From: Platycnemis pennipes
Taxonomy: Eukaryota > Arthropoda > Insecta > Odonata > Platycnemididae
Assembly: GCA_933228895.1 (NCBI GenBank)
Contig: OW121853.1
Coordinates: 76,058,645-76,122,644, forward strand
Length of the DNA stretch: 64,000 nt
Direction of reading: 5' to 3'
This document shows, piece by piece, positions 44,348-53,645 of this stretch (positions are counted from its first letter, which is position 1; every line of letters starts with the position of its first letter). Both the position numbers and the translations under genes were made by a program. The notes beneath the pieces were generated by a model, which worked only from the letters and a program-made list of their open reading frames with translations, did no database searches and was not told where the DNA came from.

Positions 44348-45595
44348 TTCCTAATACGATTAAAAAAAATGGCGTTGATATTCTACCTGTGAAGGTGGTA
44401 TTACTTCTCAACTTAGCGCTGAGAACTGAGTTGGAATTCTGAAAATCACGTGATCACACCTCCAGACTTAAATGATGGAGTTATTCCGGTTATTCTGACG
44501 TTCATTGCTCCCCGAGAAGCTTCACTTTAATGTTTCGATACGTGATTCCTTCAGAATCGGGGATTATACGACGTCTTTTTTTTCTTAGGTACGGAGGCCG
44601 AAATACTGCGCGTGCGCAAGTGCGCTCGCAATTGTCGTCGTTAAAATTCGATTGACTCGCTATCATTAGTGGATACCCGTATCCTTGGTCATAAGATCGA
44701 ATGGTGAAGAAATTTATTGTAAGTGTATAATTTATCAACGAAACAAGGCGGCTAAGAGGGAGTAGTTTGTCAAAATTTTACGGCCATTAACTTGTAATGA
44801 AAATGCCGCCAAAGAACGAATCTCGTAGTATTTGCTTGAATCCCATATGGATTTCTGAGAAACTCCCTCCCTCCTATTTTTATTTTCATCCCTCATTTTA
44901 CTTCCTGAATAAAAAAAAAAGACTTTAATGAGTTTCGAATTCAATTTAATTTGTTGTCGCCTGTAGGCCTGCGTTTTGGCTTCCATTTTGAATTTTTGAA
45001 ACCATTTACAAATATGACAAGTGATTAATTATCACCCCGTTGTTTTTTGATTAAAATGGTAGTAATGAATCATTCGAACTTCATCGGGTGAGAAACATTC
45101 TGGCGTTTGTATCAATTAACGACTCTAATTACGTCTTATACGCAGAATCTAATAATGTCGTTCCATATTATTATACATCGTTACACTTCAACTTCTTGGC
45201 ATGAATTTATATAGGTAGGTACATATATATTTTTGGGCCATGGATAACAGCCTATCCACAAGGTGGTTCGCTCCATCAACCGGTTTTAGCTTTCCTGCGC
45301 TTTCTCCCAACCTGTTATTAGCGCCTCTTTTTTTATGAGTTATGTTGGATTTAAACATATGTATATTTCGTTTTATTCTCTCGTAAACTATTTCGATGAC
45401 TGAAACACATCGGTTGTAGCTTTATAGTTTTTTTTTAATGTCATTTCTCCAAAATCTGTTATCCACTCAAATATAAGAGGTAGTTTTCATTTTGTCATCA
45501 AATTGAGTTCCAGTAAGAAATTAAATTGTAAATTGAGTTCATTAGTCATTTTTAATACGAAATATATCCCAGATTTATCATTCCGGAATCGGTTA
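44348..45595. other. unassigned AT-rich sequence
   Basis: Nothing recognised beyond the partial inverse near 44.42 kb noted for the preceding repeat. Confidence 0.4.
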
Positions 45596-46090
45596 TGATA
45601 GTGTAGTATATTCTTTATGTATTATAAATCACACACATTTATTACACGAAACATGCACAACGAAAGAAATTGCCCGCACGAAATGCACTTTTAAATTAAT
45701 CAAACACCAACCAACAACATACACTTCTCTTCAGGCTCGCACCTAACAGGACATACACTTTTACACTTTTTTTTCTTTCGAGCCAGTTCTTACATCAAAA
45801 CAGACACAACACAACAACACCAATAATCTCTCTTCCCTCTCGAATACTTATGCACCCACCCAGACACCAACTAGCTCACAAAAATGCCCTTTCTTACGCA
45901 CGCGTCACTTTTCCTTCTCCACACCACCGCGTCTCACACACAACTCCCTGATTCTAGCTCTTTCCTATTGTTTCCTTAATTATTCAACACTTCTGTCTAT
46001 TGTCTCCGGCGTCACCTAGAAACATATGTTTACTTACATTTTTGCACTATGCATTATTGATCTTGGCGGCTCAATTGTTACGTTACAATT
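45596..46090 (-). mobile_element. G-poor, A/C-rich block; weak solo-LTR candidate
   Basis: 45640-45970 is strikingly poor in G on the plus strand and rich in CA words. On the minus strand it would be a GT-rich transcript-like sequence with GTGTAATAAATGTGTGTG (polyadenylation-like) at its end and TGTAACGTAACAATTGAG at its start. That resembles an LTR, but I could not find flanking 4-6 base duplications or a partner LTR. Confidence 0.25.
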
Positions 46091-47374
46091 GCTTAATTTA
46101 GTTTAAATTTGTGATTCATTAGTAATAATAATGATAAATTCATTTATTTTCTTTGGCACATCCACGTTAGAAAAATATTACAGATATAATTAAACTGGTG
46201 TTCCAGGTTAAACAAAAAGATAAAGCGATTACATAAAACAATGTATATAACAGTGAAAATTTTCTACTTTACATATAACCATTTACAGATGTAGGCATAC
46301 AAAAGGGGGAAGAATCTTAATTGTATAATTTTTAGATAGATAATCCCAGTATTTTTATTTAAACACAATGTTAATGGCAACTATAATTATATTTGGTATC
46401 CTTTATACACGTTATATCATATTTTGGCAATGTACTATGCTGAAAATAATTAACAATTACGTACACAACTTGTGGAACCATGGTCTCTTTAAGAAAGTGT
46501 TCAATAGTCTTGAGAGAGCTAATGTGTGTTTTAAACGATGAAAGAGGTAGAAGAATTTCTACCGTCTAAGAAATAAGGTTATGTTGGAGTACATTGTGTA
46601 GCTGTGTCAATCTAGTAGATATTAGCCTATTGGCGGGATATTGAATATGATTATGACCGTATCGTCTACGAAAATGTCAATGGGTCTTTTCTTCCTTAGG
46701 CTGAAAGTTTTCTTCCTGTCTTCATGGGGAGAGAGAGCCGATGAACGAAATGGAGAAACAAGTGATTTTTTTTCTTTCGCGACCCTTTTCAATTTCCCAT
46801 ATTTTCCTTTCAGTTTATTCCCTCGCCCGCCTTGTCATCTTGAGATTTAAAGACCCTCCATTTGAACACTCCCCCATACACCCGGAGAAAATTCCTCATC
46901 TCGGCTTCGTCGGCCCTTATTTCAAACCTCTTACCCTCTTTCTTTCTTCTTCTCCTTCTTCCACACTCTCTTCTTTCCCCAACAGGACTACTCAGGCCTT
47001 GTTTTTTTCCAAGGAAAAGTTAGTTCGTGTTGATCGTCTCCTGCAATCTTTAAATGGCAAGGAGGAGACCTTCAGCTTGTTTTTCTCGTCGTTATACTTC
47101 CCATTGGGAATAACAGGGCTGTTTTGTGACGTAACACCGGTCGTGTTTCAATTGCACCCGTAACCGACGCTTATAATCTCGCCTTCAACTGTCAAAGAAA
47201 TGATTTTTGTTGAGTTTTTCCTCTCTAGACATTTTATTTGCTTTTCCAGCCGTGCCTCAATTATTAATCAGAGGTAGTCACTGTAGAATCAGGCTAAAAA
47301 TGTTTTTGCTAAGTGTTTCGATCCGTTTGCTAAGTATGTTACATGCAGTTTAATCTTTTATCAAAATCTGTTGA
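46091..47374. other. unassigned; pyrimidine-rich at 46.8-47.0 kb
   Basis: A 140-codon plus frame (46741-47163) covers a C/T-rich stretch and has no recognisable domain. Confidence 0.4.
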
Positions 47375-47454
47375 CAAAAACAACGTCCATGCCCCAGAAG
47401 AGATACAAATGTACAACCTTTGGGTTGCAAGGCCTGCGCTATGCCGACCATGGC
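47375..47454 (-). mobile_element. SINE family T, copy 2
   Basis: The minus strand gives GCCATGGTCGGCATAGCGC, AGGCCTTGCAACCCAAAGG, then a body with GGGGCATGGACGTTGTTTTT. The head lies flush against family M copy D. Confidence 0.5.
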
Positions 47455-47758
47455 GGGCGTGTTTGAAACCGTCGGGATTTTCTCGAATACGTAACCAAGG
47501 AGTCACGTGGTAAATACACGAATGGTTTGCAAATTTAGTATGCCTGAATCGCTCGTTACAACGTCATGAATTTTTTCGTGTGAGGTTTTCTCGTCTGTCT
47601 CGACTATGGAGCCCCCGCATAAAACACAAGTGTAGACAATGAATGAGGTTGTAATCATCGGTTTTAATTCGCCAACTTCGCGAACCATTCGTGTTTATAC
47701 CACGTGACTCCTTGGTTACCTATTCAAGATAATCCCGACGGTTTCAAACACAACCCAC
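47455..47758. mobile_element. family M, copy D
   Basis: Same orientation as copy C (CTGTCTCGACTATGGAGCCC before AATGAGGTTGTAATCATCGG). The inverted termini include ACGTAACCAAGGAGTCACGT at the left and its near-complement at the right. Length about 304. Confidence 0.85.
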
Positions 47759-47834
47759 CAATTTACCGCTGCCGGGTTTTTAACTAGTTTTAAACCGTTT
47801 AGCGTAGTTTTTTAAAATTAAGATTTCCTGCTCA
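47688..47834 (+). repeat. 147-base exact direct repeat, left copy
   Basis: Starts TTCGTGTTTATACCACGTG inside the right terminus of family M copy D and ends GATTTCCTGCTCA in unique sequence beyond it. Every base matches 47969-48115. Confidence 0.95.
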
Positions 47835-47904
47835 TCTTTATGTTTTCCTGGACGGCTAATTCTCCCCTCTAGTTATTCCTTTCTTCTGATAATTGTATCT
47901 CAAT

Positions 47905-47966
47905 CTACATAATACCTACATCTACATAATACCCTGCAAGCCACCACAAGGGTGTGTGGCAGGGGG
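47905..47966 (-). mobile_element. CR1-like LINE 3' end between the exact repeats
   Basis: CTACATCTACATAATACCC, GCAAGCCACCACAAGGG and TGTGTGGCAGGGGG. Only about 60 bases of LINE, directly followed by the right copy of the 147-base repeat. Confidence 0.85.
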
Positions 47967-47968
47967 AG

Positions 47969-48115
47969 TTCGTGTTTATACCACGTGACTCCTTGGTTAC
48001 CTATTCAAGATAATCCCGACGGTTTCAAACACAACCCACCAATTTACCGCTGCCGGGTTTTTAACTAGTTTTAAACCGTTTAGCGTAGTTTTTTAAAATT
48101 AAGATTTCCTGCTCA
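47969..48115 (+). repeat. 147-base exact direct repeat, right copy
   Basis: Identical to 47688-47834. It carries a second right terminus of family M (to about 48040) plus 75 bases of its flank. After it the sequences diverge completely. Confidence 0.95.
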
Positions 48116-49049
48116 ATAATTCTCTTCATGCATCAAAAACACCTTTTAATTTTCTTTAGTCCTTCTCACTTACCTTGTATCATGCTAACTATAACGGCAT
48201 TCAGTTCACCATTGCCCATAGTGGTTCTAATTTCCCGACTCATAAAATATCGAGATTATTACATCACGAACTAACGCAATAATCGGAATGTGTCGCGGCC
48301 GTGTCGTCAATATTCCGTCACAATCCAGACTCGGCATTGTCGAGTTCAAGGTCCCTATCGTGTTCTTCCTGAATAAATAATTCCCTTTGGTAAATGGTGA
48401 AAGGATGTGTCGTTTGCGTACTTCGATTCAGTTATTTATGGTGGCTCCTTGATTGCGTTTGTAAATCAAGTGAAGGACGACGGCGGCTACCGTTTTCTCT
48501 GGTAGCCACAGTTTGGCAGCTCTTGAAGAAAAGGAGTAGTTCTTTTTTCTCTCTTACCAATAACCGCGACGTTCATTGGAGATGAATGGCTGCGTACGTC
48601 GACACCATACCATTTACGGACCGGTAGCCCGGTTGCATCCGGAAAAAAAAGACCCAAGCCCTCAATGGGTCCATTAAAGAGGCCTTGTGCGCGCAGCCCT
48701 TTCCTCCGAACCCGACCTCAGGCTCCAGTTTATTTCCCTTCCCACCCCCATCTGGCGTCTGGAAGTGGATTAACTCATCTCCATTCAGACCGACCTCTTT
48801 GGGATTCTTTTTCGGCATTCACGTATGGATTTCGGTGGTTGAACAAGTACAATTATGTTCGTAATAGGAAGGCTTACGTTATTGGGTGTAGTGCATTACG
48901 GCCTTGGTTTTAAGGAATATTTTTAAGCTCACCCGTTAGATTATATAATAGCAGTAAGGTAAATGGGTGGTTATCAAAACCTATAGTTAAGAAAAAGTGC
49001 GTCAGAAGAAGAACTATTTTATATGAGCAATTAAAAAAAATCCGTATAA
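48116..49049. other. unassigned
   Basis: Competing short frames at 48.4-48.9 kb, none with a motif. Near 49.03 kb the sequence becomes an AAT-rich tract leading into the next feature. Confidence 0.4.
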
Positions 49050-49064
49050 TAACAATAATAATAG

Positions 49065-49261
49065 ACGTTTATTGTCGCATGTTCTCTGCATTTTTCTCGG
49101 GATGCGTCCGCGTCGTTTGACAGTGAGACAACAGTTTCGCCAACCCTTCTGTTGGCGAAACTGTTGTCTCACTGTCAAACGACGCGGACGCATCCCGAGA
49201 AAAATGCAGAGAACATCTAATCAACGCCGCGGACACCTACGAACGAACGTTTATTGTCGCA
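49065..49261. repeat. 15-bp direct repeats flanking an inserted palindrome
   Basis: ACGTTTATTGTCGCA occurs at 49065-49079 and again at 49247-49261. The 167 bases between them are the palindrome plus a 30-base non-palindromic stretch (49217-49246). The repeats look like a target-site duplication of the insertion. Confidence 0.8.
49079..49216. repeat. perfect 138-base palindrome, 66-base arms
   Basis: The left arm 49079-49144 is the exact reverse complement of the right arm 49151-49216, separated by a six-base spacer (CCTTCT). I compared every base and found no mismatch. The arms begin ATGTTCTCTGCATTTTTCTC and are of ordinary composition. An RNA from either strand would fold into a 66-bp hairpin. 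Confidence 0.97.
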
Positions 49262-49290
49262 GGCCAACTGGCCTTTTAGACATTCTTTGA

Positions 49291-50462
49291 AAACAATCGT
49301 TACTACTTAGGTTGTATTAATCTATTATAAATTAAAGTAGGTAAATATTATAGTCGCATTCGAACCTAGAAAATAGTTAACCATACATTATTCGAGCCGA
49401 AGATTCAAGTTACTTTAGCACCTTGCACTATCTAATGTTACATTATTGCGTTTCCTTTCCAAGTGTTTTTCCTTAAGGTATGAGATTCAGAGTCCCTCTG
49501 ACGTAAATATCTTGTTACGTACGTGCATTCTTCCTTATCCTGATTTCATTCGTAGGCAACTCTCAGCCTTCCCCACCTTTCCACTTCCTTCCTTGTTCGT
49601 CTCTGTTGTCTTCAGTGTATACTACTTCCTAGATCTTCGATTGCATGTCTCATGCCCTAAAATCGTTTTTATCCGTACCTGTGTTGAAAAAACAATCAGC
49701 CCTAGTTCAAGCGACGTTCATGATACAAAAATAAGAATTTCGAATAACTTAGAAGTGAAAAAAACAATGTCATTGCATTTTAGTTATATTGAAAATTACT
49801 GCAGGTTTATGACCTCAAATAACAAACCTCTTATATATTATATGTATAACAATAAAAAATCTCGCATAATGTCTCTCCTTAATACGTGTGTGTTTGAAAT
49901 TTTGTATCAAGTTATTAGCAGATCTCGACAGCTTTTACGCTTGTAATAACTGGATAAAATATATCTTGGTTATATTGCCTGGTTCACGCGAGTAGGTTTT
50001 TGCTGGTATTCTTCCGTTTGGGATTGCTCTTTACCTATTTACATTGCAAAGCAGTCCTTCGTGTACCATTATGCTTGCTAAATACGTCCAGTCAACAAGT
50101 TGATTAACGCTCGCCTCGTTGTTAACATTTAGCGGGGTGATGCGAAAGATACTTAGAGGTCACCTGTGTAAATCCATTGAATACTCGTCGTGCGTTTTAA
50201 CTCCAATTACTACTCTCAGTGCGCGTCAGATCTTCCATCAGAAATACGGCTGTTTGTACAGCAAGGTAGAAAGTGTAGTTTTCCCTACGGAAATGCGTTT
50301 CCCAGAAAGGTTACCGAACAGAAAACGTGTTTGTCGTTCATTAAAAATACTGAATTATGTAACAACTTATGCGGCAGGCTGAGGTTCTGATTGTTGACAC
50401 ATTCATATGTTTTAAGGAATAAGTTTCGTAAAGTAAAAGAGGAATACAAACTCGTATGTTAA
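49291..50462. other. unassigned; one 166-codon frame not supported
   Basis: A plus frame at 49446-49946 is among the longest in the window but shows no domain, and its composition (rich in S, I, L, Y and F) follows the AT-rich DNA. Nothing else recognised. Confidence 0.4.
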
Positions 50463-50830
50463 GCCTGAATCACACGATCATTTTTTACGTCCCTTTTCAG
50501 GGATAGCTCAAATGATAGCTTAAAAATGATCGTCTGACTTGATCACTTCAGGGATAGCGGCAATGATAGGGATCGCTATCCCTTTTTTCGTCATTTGAGC
50601 ACGTCCTTTTTTCCGTCCCTCGGGCCTGTCATTTAGCCAATCAGAGCGCACGTTCTGAAAGAAACGTTTGGCTGCAGAGCCAAAAGCAGTCGACGACGAT
50701 GTAAATCATCCATAGTTACGAAGTTGTTTACCGTATCTCGCGAACAGAAATGATACGAGAGGGGACGGTAAAAATGATCGTGTGAGCGGCGAAATGATAG
50801 CTTGAGCTATCATTTTTGCGGTCCGTGAAA
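50463..50830. mobile_element. MITE-like, hairpin-rich element
   Basis: TCACACGATCATTTTTTACG (from 50470) faces its inverse GGTAAAAATGATCGTGTGA (ending at 50785), with 24-base arms and one or two differences. Inside are GGGATAGCG...CGCTATCCC (50551-50559 with 50574-50582), and just beyond the right arm AAATGATAGCT TG AGCTATCATTT (50792-50815). ATCATT and GGATAGC words recur throughout. No coding sequence. Superfamily undetermined, as no target duplication was recognised. Confidence 0.6.
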
Positions 50831-53276
50831 GCTATAGCTCTAATCAAGAGACTGGACTCTCGTAAGGAGTTTGCAAAAGAAGGTCCGGGCTTCATTTCAA
50901 ACGATATAGGTAGCACTTGCGAATGAAAATTGCTGTCCTTGTAAGCCTCCTATTTAGTGCACGATTCACCAAGAGAAAGCATACATTGAGATTAAAGGTG
51001 AAATCGTCTTTTATCAAGAAGACTTACGATTGCACACCGAGAAACATATATTTCACGAGATAATGCAATGGAATATGCTACTACGTACCTAGGTTAATAT
51101 CGAGTTGGCTTGGAAAAAGCAAATTTCATCGGTTCGTATCTTGTTTAAGGCGTGGTTTCTAAGTTTGTCTTAAGATCAAGAGCTTAATTTACGCGGTGCG
51201 ATACGACTTGAGCGTCTGGAGCACTTAAAACTCGTGACTTCTACTACTGTAACGATAACGTGATGGCTAACAGGTCTATAGGTCTCGAGTGGATTATAAA
51301 TTCAACACCATCTGCGGGAGGGACGAGGATAGAATATATTCTTATTGGTGCATAGAAATAGGAATGGTTAGCTCCTTTTCTGTTCCCTCTCATGGGTAGT
51401 TGTTGGCCATTTTAGTCAACCTTTTTAGTTGGTGGCACACACATATTAAGTGTCGAGTCCAGTCACAGTCATTTCCGGCATAATCCGGGCTTGTGTGTAA
51501 TTACTCGCTCTCCTGTTACCTCTCCAGAAAGTACTGTTTATAGCAGCTGTTTCCAGGGCTTACGTGCCTGCTATCGAAGCGATATTCTCCATCAGCCATT
51601 CAAGCCGATTCATTCACACAGACGTTTTAAGTGGAATTCTTCTTTTGACCAGTGCTGTACTTACGGGAGATAGAGACAATAAAGTTAATGACTTTCAAAT
51701 AGAGAGCTAAAGAAAATACATGAATGAAAGTTTGGGAGGGGGTAAAACTGACATTTTTTTTATTTTTTAATGCTATTTCTGCCTTAATAAATGCAAGCAA
51801 GCAGGTGTAAAAAGAAAGAAATGAATGAAAATTTGGGAGAAGAAGAAACTAGATTTTTTCTTTTCTTGAATGTATAATCTATTAGCATAACATAATGTAT
51901 TAGTATGTATGATATATTACACTGATATCGTAATATATATTAGTAATATATTTTTATATATAGGACTTCAATAATTGCTAGTTTAATCCACTCCCTAGAT
52001 TTAGCAATCAGAGGAAAGATTTGAATGACGTAAACAATATTTTCGCCATAGAAACGAATTTAGAATCGGAATTAACCCGAGCCCTCCGCGATATCTACAC
52101 TTAATGAACTTTGAAGATTACGACAACGGTTAATATGACTCCATCATCTTGAGAAAAATATTTGCGGAACTTCAATTGTGATATGATTTACTTCAAACTC
52201 TTTCTCGCCAGGTCTTATCTTCCATGTATATAATCAAACGTTGAATATACGAGTTGAATCATTTTCCAATTTTTTGCAAAATTATGTAATGATTGATGGA
52301 AACATTGCTTGCATGTTCTCGTTGAGGGTCCTCATACATTGGATTGATTGATCAGAATACTCTTTAGGTTGAAAAGTTAGATCAAGCTTTTGGTATGTAC
52401 CTTTGGTTAATAGGCATCGTTTTTTCGCAAATTCATTCTCTGTCTTATCCGGAACTGGTAATATGGTTACCAAAATACTTATAAAGTTCTTCGTAAATCA
52501 TGGAAATATTTCTGTTGGATATATCCTCAAAAAAATGACTGTGTACTTACAAATATTTGGCGAGCATTCACGAGGTTCATTTATGAGTAACTCTTGAATA
52601 AATATCTCTATAAATATTTCTATATTTTTTTTTAAGTATGGCAGGCATCGGGGATTAAAATTCTCCAGACCAGACGGCGGTGGGTGAAATGAATTCCTTT
52701 TCCGTTTCCCATTTCTGTGCTCCCTGCGTGAAAAATGTGAACATGTCGAGGAAGACGTTTCAGAAGGTGAACGGACGATAGAATTTGAGGAATATTGTAT
52801 TCCTTGAGTCAATGAAGTGCTCCAATTATCTTACGATCGGTTATTCACTCAGGTTCGACTAAAGACGTTCGTAATCCATCCGTAAATATTCTCTTCTACC
52901 TAATAAAAACGTATTTAAAATTAATAAATTTATTTTAAAAAATTAATTAATTAATCGCGTTTCCAAAAATTCGCTGAATCTACGGCGTTCTACCTGCGAT
53001 GCCGATGAAAAAGTCCAGGAAGTATTGAAAGGAAAAAGGGTCCAGGAGGGTCGCGATTCATGAAGAGGATTATTACTGAGGAGAGTGTTAGGGAAGAGAC
53101 GAGTTAGGATTTTTTATTAACCGCATGAGGGAGTTGAGAACTTATGTCTACATATACGAAATAATGCCATGCCAGCCACATCTCGGATGGTTGGCGGGGA
53201 GTGAATAATTGGCAATGATACCTACGCACACGCAATAGGGATGAATACCTAGATGAAATAGTTCGAAAGGGGAACA
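50831..53276. other. 2.4 kb without recognised feature
   Basis: Two similar stretches near 51720-51745 and 51820-51845 (ATGAATGAAAGTTTGGGAGG and ATGAATGAAAATTTGGGAGA) suggest a small local duplication of about 100 bases. The longest frame is 104 codons (52498-52812 minus), without motif. Confidence 0.4.
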
Positions 53277-53365
53277 ATCTACATCTACGCAGTATTCTGC
53301 AAGCCTCCGCGGGATGTGTGGCAGGGTTTGTAGAGCACCAAACATGCACTATTGACATGCAGATA
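53277..53365 (-). mobile_element. CR1-like LINE 3' end
   Basis: ATCTACATCTACGCAGTATT, TGCAAGCCTCCGCGGGATG and TGTGGCAGGG, then CACCAAACATGCACTATTG. Confidence 0.75.
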
Positions 53366-53421
53366 CGCTAATACAAGGAAGTATGTTGTATTGTAAGGGT
53401 CGATATTGGATCTGGGTAACA

Positions 53422-53645
53422 GGGGCGTGTTTTTAAGTGCTCATTAAATCTAATTAATTGTTTTCCATCGAGTTTTACGTCATATCATGGGCTCTATGTA
53501 CGTGACGGATGAGAAACACTCAACTGAAAGCAATGATTGAGATGGGAATAAGCGGTTAAAAAATTTGCGTACCATTCCTGTTTATACCACGTGACTCCAT
53601 GGTTACCAATTCGAGATAATCCTGACGGTTTAAAACACAGGGCGC
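53422..53645. mobile_element. family M, copy E, remnant
   Basis: The right terminus is clear (ACCACGTGACTCCATGGTTA, then CGAGATAATCCTGACGGTTT). The centre is diverged and the left terminus is reduced to GGGGCGTGTTTTT, so about 90 bases of the left arm are deleted. Confidence 0.65.

Larger units (their letters stand above)
49050..49290 (-). mobile_element. LINE (TTA)n-type 3' end, split by the palindrome
   Basis: On the minus strand 49261-49290 reads AAAAGGCCAGTTGGCCTGCG followed by ACAATAAACGT, and 49050-49079 reads TGCGACAATAAACGTCTATT followed by ATTATTGTTATT. Joined across the insertion this is a typical LINE end: AATAAA and then a TTA-rich tail. The family cannot be fixed without coding sequence. 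Confidence 0.45.

Noticed and set aside
45596..46090. Confident solo LTR call
   Set aside because: No 4-6 base target duplication, no TG...CA boundary pair that fits, and no second LTR or primer binding site nearby. Kept only as a weak candidate.
49446..49946. 166-codon plus-strand open frame
   Set aside because: No domain, signal peptide or family resemblance. Its composition follows the AT-rich DNA, and a frame this length is unremarkable in 64 kb read six ways.
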